Source: Candidatus Dormiibacterota bacterium (GTDB taxonomy: Bacteria; Chloroflexota; Dormibacteria; Dormibacterales; Dormibacteraceae). From it: a stretch of 64,000 nucleotides of DNA. The stretch lies in assembly GCA_003139695.1 (NCBI GenBank), contig PLJM01000006.1, positions 310,001-374,000 on the forward strand. The letters run 5' to 3'. Positions 27,689-38,075 of this stretch are shown here, one piece after another. The notes under the pieces were generated by a model. That model was not told the DNA's origin, did no database searches, and saw only the letters and a program-made list of their open reading frames with translations. Within the stretch, counting starts at the first letter, position 1, and each line of letters begins with the position of its first letter. The position numbers were made by a program, and so were the translations under genes.

Positions 27689-28597
27689 ATGGCGAAAGTC
27701 GGGATCATGATCGAAGGCCAGGAGGGTCTCAGCTGGGACCGCTGGCGTCTCATCTGTCACGACGCCGAGGCCCTTGGCTTCGACTCGCTGCGCCGCAGCG
27801 ACCACCTCTTCTCCGTGATGGGAGAGCTCGAGCGCGACTGCATCGAATGCTGGACGTCGCTCGCGATGGCCGCGGAATGGACGAAAACCATCGAGTTCGG
27901 GCCAATGGTCAGCCCGCTGACCTTCCGTCCTCCGGCCCTCCTGGCCAGGATGGCCACTGCCGTCGATCTCCTTGCGGGCGGCCGGCTGATCCTCGGCGTG
28001 GGCGCCGGCTGGTACGAACGCGAGCATGTCGAGAATGGCATCCCGTTCCTGACCATGGGCGGCCGCATGGATCTGCTCGAAGAAGGCATCAACACGATTC
28101 GGGCCGCCTGGGAGAAGGCCAACCCGAAGCCGCCGCGGGGCTCGATCCCGCTGCTCATGGGTGGACGGGGCGAGAAGCGCGCGCTGCCCATGGTCGCGCG
28201 CGAGGCGGTCGAGTGGAACCTGTCGCACATGGATGGAGAGGAGTACGTGCAGAAGAGGAAGGTTCTGGACGCCGCTTGTCGCGCAATCGGCCGCGACCCG
28301 TCGTCCATACGTCACTCGGTGATGGCGAACTTCCTCATCGGTCGGGATCGTGTCGAGGTGCGCGAGAGGGCGTTGCAGCTGCGCGAGATCATCCCGAGCC
28401 TCAAGGGCATGGACGCCAACGAGGTGATCGCGAAGATCGGCGAGAGAGGATTGGTCGGCACCGCCGACGAGGTCGCCGACCAGATCATCAAGTATTCGAA
28501 GCTAGGCGTTGACCTCTTCATGCTGCAGCACTTTCTGCTCGACGACCGCGATGCGTTGAAGCTTCTCGCCTCCGACGTAATCCCGGCCGTGGCCTAA
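27689..28597 (+). CDS. LLM-class F420-dependent oxidoreductase
   Basis: LLAGGRLILGVGAGWYEREHVENGIPF. Confidence 0.88.
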   Translation: MAKVGIMIEGQEGLSWDRWRLICHDAEALGFDSLRRSDHLFSVMGELERDCIECWTSLAMAAEWTKTIEFGPMVSPLTFRPPALLARMATAVDLLAGGRLILGVGAGWYEREHVENGIPFLTMGGRMDLLEEGINTIRAAWEKANPKPPRGSIPLLMGGRGEKRALPMVAREAVEWNLSHMDGEEYVQKRKVLDAACRAIGRDPSSIRHSVMANFLIGRDRVEVRERALQLREIIPSLKGMDANEVIAKIGERGLVGTADEVADQIIKYSKLGVDLFMLQHFLLDDRDALKLLASDVIPAVA

Positions 28598-28606
28598 GGT
28601 AGGGCT

Positions 28607-29752
28607 ATGGACTTCGACTTGGGCGAGGCGGAAAAAACGTTTCGCGATGAAGTCCGCGCCTGGTTGAAGGCCAACGCGCCAAAGAGCGACGCGGCCGAGA
28701 GCGACCAGGTGAAGCTGATCTCGAATCGCCGGGCCTGGCAGAAAAAGTTGTACGAAGCCGGCTATGTCGGAATCACGTGGCCCAAGGAGTACGGCGGTCG
28801 CGGCGGCGACTTCATGGACCAGCTGATCTTCAACGACGAGATGATCGTGGCTCAGGCGCCTGATCCGATAAACGTGATCGGACTGGGCATGGGCGGCCCG
28901 GTGGTGATCACGCACGGCACGGAGGAGCAGAAGAAGAGGTATCTGCCACCGCTTCTCTCAGCGGAGGAGATCTGGTGCCAGGGGTTCAGTGAGCCCAACG
29001 CCGGCAGCGACCTCTCGGGCCTGCAAACCCGCGCCGAGGACAAGGGCGACCACTACCTCGTCAACGGCCAGAAGGTCTGGACGACTCTCGCCCACATCGC
29101 CAAGTGGTGCATGTTGCTGACGCGAGAGCGCACCGAGGCAAACCCTCGGCATGGCCTCACCTACCTTCTGGTCGACATGGAAAGTCCGGGAGTCGAGGTG
29201 CGGCCTCTGGTGCAGATCACCGGCGACGCCGAGTTCAACGAGATCTTCTTCAAGGACGTCAAGGTGCCGAAGTCGCAGGTCCTGGGCGAGCCCGGAGAGG
29301 GCTGGGCCGTCGCGATGACCACACTTCTGCACGAGCGCGGCACTCTCGGCATGGCGCTGGCAACACGCGCCCAGATCACGGCGGCCGAGCTGGCCGAGCA
29401 CACCCGCAAGCTCGGGCGCGGCTCCGACCCACTCGTCCGGCAGAAGGTCGCCCAGTACACGATCGAGGCGCGGGCCCTTCAGCTGAACGGCTATCGGGCG
29501 TTGACGGCCATGAAGCGAAATGGAATTCCCGGGCCGGAGGGCTCGATTCTCAAGTTGATGTGGTCGGAGCTCAACCAGCGCATGGCCGAGACTGCGGTCG
29601 ACGTCGCCGGAGCCGCAGGCCAGGTGGGGGAAACCAGCGGCTGGAAATACCAGTTCCTGCGGTCGCGCGCGAATACGATCGAGGCAGGCACCTCAGAGGT
29701 GCTGCGAAACATCCTCGCGGAGCGCGTTCTCGGGCTGCCGCGAAGCCGTTAG
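28607..29752 (+). CDS. Acyl-CoA dehydrogenase
   Basis: QGFSEPNAGSDLSGLQTRAE; QFLRSRANTIEAGTSEVLRNILAERVLGLPR. Confidence 0.93.
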   Translation: MDFDLGEAEKTFRDEVRAWLKANAPKSDAAESDQVKLISNRRAWQKKLYEAGYVGITWPKEYGGRGGDFMDQLIFNDEMIVAQAPDPINVIGLGMGGPVVITHGTEEQKKRYLPPLLSAEEIWCQGFSEPNAGSDLSGLQTRAEDKGDHYLVNGQKVWTTLAHIAKWCMLLTRERTEANPRHGLTYLLVDMESPGVEVRPLVQITGDAEFNEIFFKDVKVPKSQVLGEPGEGWAVAMTTLLHERGTLGMALATRAQITAAELAEHTRKLGRGSDPLVRQKVAQYTIEARALQLNGYRALTAMKRNGIPGPEGSILKLMWSELNQRMAETAVDVAGAAGQVGETSGWKYQFLRSRANTIEAGTSEVLRNILAERVLGLPRSR

Positions 29753-29765
29753 CCGCAAAGCCCCG

Positions 29766-31382
29766 ATGACCGCTCTCGCCACTCGCGACACCGCCACTCG
29801 TTCCGCTGAAACACCGCCTGTGAAGAAGGGCGTCGACCGCGCTGTGCTGGCCGTGTTCGCGGGCCTGATGCTCGGGTCCTTAATTGCCTCACTGAACCTG
29901 ACCCTCGTCGCGCCGGCGCTACCGACGATCGTGGCGGAGCTTGGCGGCATCGCCGACTACAGCTGGATTCCGATCTCCGCGATGCTTGCCTCGACCATCG
30001 TGGTGCCGGTCGCCGGCAAGCTCTCGGACATCTACGGTCGAAAGCCGCTGTACATGATCGGGATCGTCGTCTTTGCGGTCGGATCAGCGCTCTCCGGCAT
30101 CGCCCCGAACTTCTGGTTCCTGGTCTTCGCGCGATTCGTCCAGGGCGCCGGGATGGGCTTCATCATGCCGCTGTCTCAGGCGATCATCGGGGACATCATT
30201 TCCCCGCGCGAGCGCGGCAAGTACCAAGGCATGTTGGGGGCTTCGTTCGGAGTTGCATCGATCGTCGGTCCGGCAGCCGGCGGGTTTATCACCGAGCACT
30301 ACTCCTGGCGCTGGCTGTTCTTCATCAACCTGCCATTCGCAGTCCTGACGCTGATCGTCGTCGCTCTTTACATGCACGTGCCGAATGAGCGAAAGCCGCA
30401 CAAGATCGATGTGGCCGGCAGCGTGACGCTCTCGTCGGGAATCACAGCCCTGCTCCTCGCCACCGTGTGGGGTGGCAACCAATATCCGTGGAACTCATGG
30501 CAGATCGTCGGGCTGTATTCAGCCTCGGCGGTCCTGCTGATCGCCTTCGCCTGGATTGAGACACGGGCGCCGGAGCCAGTGCTCCCGCTTCGCCTCTGGA
30601 AGAGCCGCATCTTCACGTTCTCGAACATCGCCGGGATGTGCGTGGCCATGACGATGTTCGGCGCGATCTTCTTCCTGCCGGTGTTCGTGCAAGGAGTGAT
30701 CGGCAACAGCGTGACGAACTCCGGAGCGATCCTCGTGCCTATGCTGGTGGCGATGGTGGTGACCAGCATCGGCAGCGGGCAGGTGATCTCACGAACCGGC
30801 CGGTACAAGGTGATCCTGCTAGCGGGCATTGCATTCATGGGCGCCGGCTTCGCGCTGCTGACCACCTTCGATATCAACACAACCAACCAGACGGTCATCG
30901 AGGCCATGATCCTGATCGGGCTTGGGCTCGGGGTCACGATGCAGACCTACACGCTCGTGGTTCAGAACTCCGTGAGCCGCACCGATATGGCGGTCGCGAC
31001 GTCGGCGACGCAGCTGTCTCGCTCGATGGGGTCCGCGATCGGACTCGCGGTGCTGGGGACGATCTTGACACAGGGCATGACGACATCCCTGGCGCGTTAC
31101 CTTCCGCCCGCGGCATTGAAGAATTTCCAATCTTCCGCAGCGGGAGCCGGGGCTGTTTTCGATCCCAGCCAGCTCGCCAACCTGCCACCGGCCGTCGCAG
31201 CCGCCATCCGTCACGGTCTGTCGGACGCGCTGCATCCCGTATGGGTAGCCGGACTGATCGTTCTCGTTTTGGCCTTCGTTGCGACGCTGTTCATCGACGA
31301 GATGCCTTTGCGCCAGACGGCTCATGTGGCCGCGGGGCGGTCTCGACACGACACTGACGACGAGGTGACGTCGGCCGGCTAA
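29766..31382 (+). CDS. DHA2/EmrB-type MFS transporter
   Basis: 14-TM-like; LSDIYGRKPLY. Confidence 0.9.
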   Translation: MTALATRDTATRSAETPPVKKGVDRAVLAVFAGLMLGSLIASLNLTLVAPALPTIVAELGGIADYSWIPISAMLASTIVVPVAGKLSDIYGRKPLYMIGIVVFAVGSALSGIAPNFWFLVFARFVQGAGMGFIMPLSQAIIGDIISPRERGKYQGMLGASFGVASIVGPAAGGFITEHYSWRWLFFINLPFAVLTLIVVALYMHVPNERKPHKIDVAGSVTLSSGITALLLATVWGGNQYPWNSWQIVGLYSASAVLLIAFAWIETRAPEPVLPLRLWKSRIFTFSNIAGMCVAMTMFGAIFFLPVFVQGVIGNSVTNSGAILVPMLVAMVVTSIGSGQVISRTGRYKVILLAGIAFMGAGFALLTTFDINTTNQTVIEAMILIGLGLGVTMQTYTLVVQNSVSRTDMAVATSATQLSRSMGSAIGLAVLGTILTQGMTTSLARYLPPAALKNFQSSAAGAGAVFDPSQLANLPPAVAAAIRHGLSDALHPVWVAGLIVLVLAFVATLFIDEMPLRQTAHVAAGRSRHDTDDEVTSAG

Positions 31383-31567
31383 ATGTCCTCGACCAAGCCA
31401 GTTCTCGGAGTGCGAGAAGCTGACCTGGCGCGACGGTGGCTGAGCCTGGGCCCCCAGCTTGCGCCTCAGCGCGGGCGGACCCAACCGGCGGAGATTCGCA
31501 CGCCGCCGGGGTAATCCGCCGTACTTGCCGTCGACGGCCCCGGTCAATGTGTGCATGATTCCGCTCT

Positions 31568-32308
31568 ATGGATTCGAATTCGAATCTGGAGTCGCGAGTC
31601 CTGTGGTCGTTCTGGGTGGCCTGCGGCCTGGCGGCGACAGGCGCCGTCGCGCAGATTGTGCTGGCTGCCGGCGATGTCAGCCGGGCCTTGGGAGTCGCGA
31701 TACCCTTCGGGATCGCCGCCATCCTGATGGGGGCGGTTGCGCGCAATTACCCGCGCGGCAAGGCGTTCGCCACCGCCCTCTACATCCTGGCCTGGATCGC
31801 GATCGTCTACGCCATTCTCCGGATGATTTCGGTGCCGCTCCAGCAGGTGGCGATCGGCGCGTGCCCCGTATCGGCGGGCGCCTGCGAGCCTGGATTCAGC
31901 CAGCCTTTCGGTCCAAGCGAGACCGTTGCCATAGTGGTCGGCATTGTCGCTGGAGCCCTCTCGCTCCAGGTCGGCTACTTCGGATTGAGGGCTCTTTATC
32001 GTGGGGAGCGTCAACAGGCCGCGAGCTATGCAAGCGCTCCACCGACCCGCCAAATTCCGCCGGCCAGAACAACAACCACCGCGGCACCGCTTGCGCCGGA
32101 GCCCGTCGCAACGACTCCAAGCACCGTCGCAAATCCGGCGTCCGAGCCCGTCCCCACTCCCAAGCGGGCTCGCAAACCCAGGGCCCGGCGCATCCCGAAG
32201 CCGCCGGCTCAGGCAGAACAGGCGGAGCTGCCCGCTCACTCGGAGCCGGCCGAGCTGGAGGCTCATCAGGAGCCGCCTGAGCTGCCGCCGCATTCGGGCT
32301 CGACCTAG
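31568..32308 (+). CDS. Membrane protein with Pro/Ala/Glu-rich tail
   Basis: ORF; 4 TM-like segments, tail AHSEPAELEAHQEPPELPPHSGST. Confidence 0.6.
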   Translation: MDSNSNLESRVLWSFWVACGLAATGAVAQIVLAAGDVSRALGVAIPFGIAAILMGAVARNYPRGKAFATALYILAWIAIVYAILRMISVPLQQVAIGACPVSAGACEPGFSQPFGPSETVAIVVGIVAGALSLQVGYFGLRALYRGERQQAASYASAPPTRQIPPARTTTTAAPLAPEPVATTPSTVANPASEPVPTPKRARKPRARRIPKPPAQAEQAELPAHSEPAELEAHQEPPELPPHSGST

Positions 32309-32342
32309 TCAGGCTTAGCCGCCCCTTAGACTTCGACTGTAG

Positions 32343-33473
32343 ATGGACTTCGCATTTTCCGAAGAGCAGGAGATGCTCCGCCGCTCCACCCGCGATTTCC
32401 TCGCCAAGGAATGCGGATCGAAGGTGGTGCGCAAGCTGATGGAGCAACCTGATGCTTACGACCCGGCTTTGTGGAAGAAGATGGCGGGCTTGGGCTGGAC
32501 CTCCCTGGGCATCCCGGAGCAGTACGGCGGCGCGGGCACCTTTCTTGACTTGATCGTCGTGCTCGAGGAATGCGGGCGAGCTCTTCTTCCGGGCCCGTTC
32601 TTCGCGACTATGGGCCTTGCGGTACCGGCGCTCATCGAGGCCGGCACTGAGGCACAAAAGAAAGAGGCGCTCGGCGCCATCGCCGAGGGCAAGGCACGCG
32701 CAACGCTGGCGTTTACCGAACCATCCGGCAGATGGGACGCAAGCGGAGTCACGCTGACGGCAAAACCGGCCGCGGGCGGCTGGCGCCTGGATGGGGTGAA
32801 GCAATTTGTACCGGATGCCGAGGGCGCGGATTACATGGTGGTGGCGGCGCGAACCCGCGGTGAAGGCGAAGAAGGCATCTCTCTCTTCCTGGTCAAAGGA
32901 CGGCCCAAGGGTATGAGCGTCACCCAGCTCCAGACGCTCGATATGACCAGGCGTTGGAGCGAGGTGCGTTTCGACGGCGTGCAGGTGGAAGGCGATGCCC
33001 TGATGGGGGCAGCGGACAAGGGGTGGGCGCCGCTGAAACGAGCTCTCGAGTGGGGGACCGCGTCTCTCTGTGCTGAGATGGTCGGCGGGACCCAGAAGGT
33101 GCTCGAGGATTCCACCGAGTACGCCAAGACGCGGCAGCAGTTCGGCAAGCCGATCGGGATCTACCAGGCCGTGTCGCACAAGCTGGCCGATATGCTCGTG
33201 CTGTCGGAAAGCGGCCGTTCAGCGACGTACTACGCGGCCTGGGCAGTCGAGGCTGATGCGCCGGATCGGTCGCTCGCGTCGTCGATGGCCAAGGCGTATG
33301 TCTCCGACGCCTACCGGAAGGTGGCCGGCGACGGCATCCAGGTGCATGGCGGTATCGGCTTCACCTGGGAGCACGACATGCATCTCTACTTCAAGCGGGC
33401 GAAAGCGTCGGAGGTGACGCTGGGCGACGCGACCTACCACCGGGAGCTGGTCGCTCAGTCTCTAGACCTCTAG
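32343..33473 (+). CDS. Acyl-CoA dehydrogenase
   Basis: MDFAFSEEQEMLRRSTRDFLAKE...QVHGGIGFTWEHDMHLYFKRAK. Confidence 0.93.
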   Translation: MDFAFSEEQEMLRRSTRDFLAKECGSKVVRKLMEQPDAYDPALWKKMAGLGWTSLGIPEQYGGAGTFLDLIVVLEECGRALLPGPFFATMGLAVPALIEAGTEAQKKEALGAIAEGKARATLAFTEPSGRWDASGVTLTAKPAAGGWRLDGVKQFVPDAEGADYMVVAARTRGEGEEGISLFLVKGRPKGMSVTQLQTLDMTRRWSEVRFDGVQVEGDALMGAADKGWAPLKRALEWGTASLCAEMVGGTQKVLEDSTEYAKTRQQFGKPIGIYQAVSHKLADMLVLSESGRSATYYAAWAVEADAPDRSLASSMAKAYVSDAYRKVAGDGIQVHGGIGFTWEHDMHLYFKRAKASEVTLGDATYHRELVAQSLDL

Positions 33474-35855
33474 CTAACCCGCGGCGAGCAGCCGGAACAC
33501 GACGATTCCGAACAGCGCGCACGCCGGCAGGACCAGGCCTAGGAACAAGGACCAGTAGGCTGACCATGCTTCGCGCAGACGGTCAAGCCTCCGACCTGAA
33601 CCGAAAACCAGCGACCAGTAGATCGGCAGCGCGGCCCCGGTGTTAAGGGCGAGGGCGAGTAGCGCGATACCGCCGGCGACTACCAGCCATGGTTGCAGAG
33701 GCGTGGCTCCGCCAAAACCCAGCTGGATTCCCCATACCGCCGATGCGGCGATCAGGCCGAGCAATGCCGGCACCCCGAGCAGGAAGAAGGCAGCGAAGCT
33801 GACGATCACCAACGCGAGCATCAAGGCCAGCATCGCCACGATTCCTGCCAGGGCGGCAGCGGCCACTGTCACGCCGCTCGCGGCTGTAGCGTTGTTCGAC
33901 AGCAGGGTCGTGTCGAAAGGCGCGGGATCCACAGACGCCGACGTGGCGGTCGACTGAACGTCGGACCACGAGTGCCAGTGCGCGCTGGAGGAGACACTCG
34001 CCGCGATCCCGGCGGGTGCCAGCGCCAGCAATAGCCCGGCAGCGATGGCCGCGGCGTTGCGGCGTATCAATGCGACCGGCAGCCACACTCGTCGCTTTCG
34101 CGTGCGCCCGAGGCCCGTCTCCATGAGGCGCTCCCTGTCGAACGTGGTCCCACACAGGACGGTCAACGCAAAGCACGCGGTAATCGGCAGCAGCAATGAG
34201 GCAGGCGCAAGTGGTGAGCGAAAAACGAAAAGCGCCAGTGGAAGGTCTGCCACCGCCGCGGACACTGGTGATAGCAGGAAGGACCATGCGCCACCGGCCG
34301 CACCTTCGCGTGGAAAGAGCATGAACCCGAGCATTCTTCCCATCGCGGCCCAGTACGCGGTCACTGCCGCGACGAAGGCGAAGATGGGCAACAGGTCCCA
34401 TGGCGCGCTCTGTCCGAACAGCGTCAGCAGCGTCATGCCGGCGGCCATCCAGAACGTGACCCACACGGTGCTGACCACCGCGCCGGGCAGCACCTCGAGC
34501 CAGATGAGCGACGGATCGTCGACGGGGGTGTACAGCAAGACCTCGAGGGACGATTGCGCCTTCTCCCACCAGATCCCGATCGAGCTCTTGATGGATTCGA
34601 GGAGCGCGAACGACATGAAGAACAGCGGCAGGAGCAGGCCGGCCTGGAGCGCGGTTCCACCGGCGAAACGTTCGGCCACCTGGCCGGCCACTCCAGGCAG
34701 CTGCCCGAAAAGTGAGGTGCCGGCGACAAGGAGGAGCACGAAAGCGTTGAGGTACATGACCCAGCTCAAGTCCCCCCGGCGCCACCAGGAGCTCACGTAG
34801 AACGGCAGCGAGTGGCGCAGCAGGTTGCCCTGCGAGCGGAGCGACGCGAACATTCGAGGAGCGCCGATCCCGGAGACCGCGGTCGGTGCGGGCATTGGCG
34901 TAGTTGAAGGCGAGATGGGCTCGGCCATCGCCTTGAGGTAGACCGACTCGAGGCTCGTCTGCTCCTCTTCGAGCTCGTGGAACGGCGCGCCCTGGCTGGA
35001 AAGGCGCCGCTGAAGCTCGGCGGCGAAGGCCGCGCGGTCTGCGACCGAGGACTGCCACGGCAACGTGTACGTCAGTCGGTCGCCGGCGAGGTGGTGCTCC
35101 ACTGTGTGCTCGCTGAGCCACCCGTTAAGCGTCTCGGGGTCGGCGACGGGCTTGCTCAGGTGGGCTGACAGCCGTCTACCTTTCGCCGCCTCCTGTCGCA
35201 AATCCTCGAGCGTGCCTCGGGTCACGATGACGCCTTTGCGCATGATCGCGATGCGGTCGGCCATCAACTCCGCCTCACTCAACACATGTGTGGTCACGAT
35301 GAGCGCGGCGCCTCGCGTTTTCTGCTCCGCAAGGTAGTGGCGCATGTCGGCCGCCGCAACGGGATCGAGGCCGGCCGTTGGCTCGTCGCAGAAGATCCAG
35401 TCGGGCTCGTGGAGCGTCGCCCTGATCAGCGCCACCTTCTGCGCCATCCCACGCGAGTAGGCCGCGAGCACGGTGTCAGCGCGATCGGATAGCTCGAAAC
35501 GCTCAAGCAGATCAGCGATCTTCTTCCGGCGCTCAGCTTGCGGGACACCGTAGAGGTAGCCGAAGTGATCGAGGTACTCAGGCGCGGTGTTTCGCCCATA
35601 CAACCGCGCCTGGTCGGGCACGACCCCGAGGCGCGCGCGCACCTCGTCCAGCTTCTCAGGCAGACGAAGGCCGTCCAGCTCGATCAAGCCGGCGTCCGGC
35701 CGGAGGATGCCACCGAGACAGCGCAAAGTGGTCGACTTGCCGGCTCCGTTTTGACCGAGCAGCACGAGCAGCTCGCCCCGTTCGACGCGGAGGTCGACAC
35801 CGTCGACGGCACGCACGTCACCGAAGCTCTTGCGGAGGCCCTCGACGCGAATCAC
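33474..35855 (-). CDS. ABC transporter, ATPase fused to multi-TM permease
   Basis: LLGQNGAGKSTTLRCL, YSRGMAQKVALIRA, FCDEPTAGLDP; then about 450 aa of membrane segments. Confidence 0.9.
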   Translation of the reverse strand: MIRVEGLRKSFGDVRAVDGVDLRVERGELLVLLGQNGAGKSTTLRCLGGILRPDAGLIELDGLRLPEKLDEVRARLGVVPDQARLYGRNTAPEYLDHFGYLYGVPQAERRKKIADLLERFELSDRADTVLAAYSRGMAQKVALIRATLHEPDWIFCDEPTAGLDPVAAADMRHYLAEQKTRGAALIVTTHVLSEAELMADRIAIMRKGVIVTRGTLEDLRQEAAKGRRLSAHLSKPVADPETLNGWLSEHTVEHHLAGDRLTYTLPWQSSVADRAAFAAELQRRLSSQGAPFHELEEEQTSLESVYLKAMAEPISPSTTPMPAPTAVSGIGAPRMFASLRSQGNLLRHSLPFYVSSWWRRGDLSWVMYLNAFVLLLVAGTSLFGQLPGVAGQVAERFAGGTALQAGLLLPLFFMSFALLESIKSSIGIWWEKAQSSLEVLLYTPVDDPSLIWLEVLPGAVVSTVWVTFWMAAGMTLLTLFGQSAPWDLLPIFAFVAAVTAYWAAMGRMLGFMLFPREGAAGGAWSFLLSPVSAAVADLPLALFVFRSPLAPASLLLPITACFALTVLCGTTFDRERLMETGLGRTRKRRVWLPVALIRRNAAAIAAGLLLALAPAGIAASVSSSAHWHSWSDVQSTATSASVDPAPFDTTLLSNNATAASGVTVAAAALAGIVAMLALMLALVIVSFAAFFLLGVPALLGLIAASAVWGIQLGFGGATPLQPWLVVAGGIALLALALNTGAALPIYWSLVFGSGRRLDRLREAWSAYWSLFLGLVLPACALFGIVVFRLLAAG

Positions 35856-35928
35856 GTTCCGATCCTACTGGTGCGTCGTGCAGGCAGTTTGCAGGTTAGG
35901 TGGAAAAGTTAGATTCTTTCGAAGGAGT

Positions 35929-36534
35929 TCACGACAGCGCGTCGACGGCGGGTTTGACGCGGCTCATCACCTTGTGATGTACGGCTTCCCTTGGTTCGCT
36001 CGCGTCGAGCCGCGTGATCCGCTCCGGCTCTGCCCCGGCGAGCCGCTCATATTCCGCAGCCACCCGGTTGTGGAACTCGATCGACTCGCGCTCGACCCGG
36101 TCGGCGCTCTTGCCCGCGCTCAGCTGACGCTCCCGACCTTTGTGCACCGGAAGGGAGAGCAGAAACGTCATGTCCGGACGAGGAAACGTGGCGGGCCAGC
36201 TCACCGGGACACCGCGTCCGCCACCCTGATAGGCAAGGGTCGAGTCGTGGTAGCGGTCGGCGATGACGATCCGGCCGAGCGCCAGCGCCGGGGTTATCAG
36301 CTCATGGAGGAGCTGCCGTCGCGCGGCCATGAAGAGGTACATCTCAGCCTCGCCGTCGAGCTCCATCCCGCTGTTCAGAACCACTTCGCGCAGCCGCTCA
36401 CCGAGCTCGGTCCCCCCAGGTTCGCGAACCATGAGCGGCTGCCGGGAGGAGAGCTTCTGGCCCAGCAGCTCGACCTGCGTCGTCTTGCCCGAGCCCTCAG
36501 TGCCCTCGAAAGTGATGAAGAGGCCGCGTGCCAC
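35929..36534 (-). CDS. tmk: Thymidylate kinase
   Basis: LFITFEGTEGSGKTTQVELLGQKL; VIADRYHDSTLAYQGGGRG. Confidence 0.93.
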   Translation of the reverse strand: MARGLFITFEGTEGSGKTTQVELLGQKLSSRQPLMVREPGGTELGERLREVVLNSGMELDGEAEMYLFMAARRQLLHELITPALALGRIVIADRYHDSTLAYQGGGRGVPVSWPATFPRPDMTFLLSLPVHKGRERQLSAGKSADRVERESIEFHNRVAAEYERLAGAEPERITRLDASEPREAVHHKVMSRVKPAVDALS

Positions 36535-38075
36535 TACAAATGCGCGGCTTCTTCGGGTGCCGGGGTTATGCGGAGGTGACGCTGCGGCTCTTTGCCAGTG
36601 CTGCGGGCAGAGAGCTCGTTTTCGGAAACCAGCTGGTGCTGCAGGCGGCGAAGGTATGCGTTCTGGGGCGAGATCTCGACGGGTCGCAGAGTGGTCTTCA
36701 CAGCCTTGATCGCGGCGGCGGCCTCCGCAAGCGCGTTGGAGGTGGCGTCATCCCTCTTGTCGACGCCGTAGATACGAGCCAACGCATCGCGAACCTGGGT
36801 GGCGGAATTGCTTTTAAGAATGTGGATGGGCAAACCGCGACTCTCCGCCTGGCGAAGGCTGTCCGGCCGGCGCCGGTAGTGGTTCTTCAAGGTGAGCACC
36901 GCACTCGCACCGTCGAGGTTGCCCAGCACCCGCACCGGCAGGTCGAGATCACGGATGGATTGCTCGACGTGATGCCGGCTTACGCCGTAGGGAAAGATCC
37001 CCAGCGGCTTGGACGCGGACGGGGCAGGAGGCTCCGGTGTCACCACATTCGGGGCATCGACGTTCGAGATGACCCTGCCTTCGCGCGTTCGCATTCGGAT
37101 CTTTGGACTCAGCAGAGGGCCTCGAAGGGCGGTGTCGACGACCTCCGCCAGCGGCATGTGGATGGCGACGCGGTCGCGATCCTGGATCTCCACCAAAACG
37201 TCGAAGGTCGGCGGCGCCTTACGCTCGAGCACCGACTTCTGCGTCCCGCGACGGCGGGCCTCTTCGTCGGACAGCGTGACGCTCTGGATGCCGCCGAGCA
37301 GGTCGTTCAAGGTCGGGTTGACGAGAAGGTTCTCCAGGGTCTGGCCGTGCGCGGTGGCGATCAGCTGGACGCCGCGCTCGGCAATGGTCCGTGCCGCGGA
37401 AGCCTCGAGCTCCGTACCGATCTCGTCGATGACGATCACCTCGGGCATGTGGTTCTCGACGGCCTCGATCATCACCGCGTGCTGCAGCATCGGAGTTTTC
37501 ACCTGCATGCGACGGGCGCGGCCGATACCGGGGTGTGGGATGTCGCCGTCGCCGCCTATCTCGTTCGACGTATCGACGATCACCACGCGTTTGCGCAGCT
37601 CGTCGGCGAGCAGCCTCGCGCACTCGCGCAGCATCGTGGTCTTGCCGATGCCAGGCCGCCCGAGCAGCAGGATGCTCTGGCCGCTGACGACGATGTCGCG
37701 GATGATCTCGCCGGTGCCTGTGACCGCGCGACCTACGCGCATCGTCAGGCCGGTAATTCGTCCGGAGCGGTTGCGGATGGCCGAAACGCGATGAAGGGTC
37801 CGCTCGATGCCGGCGCGGTTGTCATCGCCGAACTGGCCCACGTTGTTGGCCACGTGCTCGAGGTCGGCCGAGGTGACTGTGCGGTCGGCCAGCAAGACCT
37901 CACGACCCGGTACGCGTGCTTCTGGCTCTCGACCGAGGTCGAGAACTATCTCCAGGAGCTCTGTCGGGTCGGTCCGCTCATGAAGAGCGCGAGCGAGGTC
38001 CGTGGGCAATGCGCGTGCAAGTAGCTCGACCTCTTCGTCCCAGTTTGCGGCTCGCGGCGAAAGGTCGGGTTTCAT
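36534..38075 (-). CDS. SpoIIIAA/Ycf45-like AAA ATPase with C-terminal R3H-like region
   Basis: SGQSILLLGRPGIGKTTMLRECARLLADE, VIVDTSNEIGGDGDIPHPGIGRARRMQ. Confidence 0.85.
   Translation of the reverse strand: MKPDLSPRAANWDEEVELLARALPTDLARALHERTDPTELLEIVLDLGREPEARVPGREVLLADRTVTSADLEHVANNVGQFGDDNRAGIERTLHRVSAIRNRSGRITGLTMRVGRAVTGTGEIIRDIVVSGQSILLLGRPGIGKTTMLRECARLLADELRKRVVIVDTSNEIGGDGDIPHPGIGRARRMQVKTPMLQHAVMIEAVENHMPEVIVIDEIGTELEASAARTIAERGVQLIATAHGQTLENLLVNPTLNDLLGGIQSVTLSDEEARRRGTQKSVLERKAPPTFDVLVEIQDRDRVAIHMPLAEVVDTALRGPLLSPKIRMRTREGRVISNVDAPNVVTPEPPAPSASKPLGIFPYGVSRHHVEQSIRDLDLPVRVLGNLDGASAVLTLKNHYRRRPDSLRQAESRGLPIHILKSNSATQVRDALARIYGVDKRDDATSNALAEAAAAIKAVKTTLRPVEISPQNAYLRRLQHQLVSENELSARSTGKEPQRHLRITPAPEEAAHL

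Noticed and set aside
31896-33179. 427-aa minus ORF opposite an acyl-CoA dehydrogenase
   Set aside because: Antisense shadow frame spanning two real + genes.
36528-38024. 498-aa + strand ORF opposite the SpoIIIAA-like gene
   Set aside because: Antisense shadow; the minus frame has clear Walker motifs.
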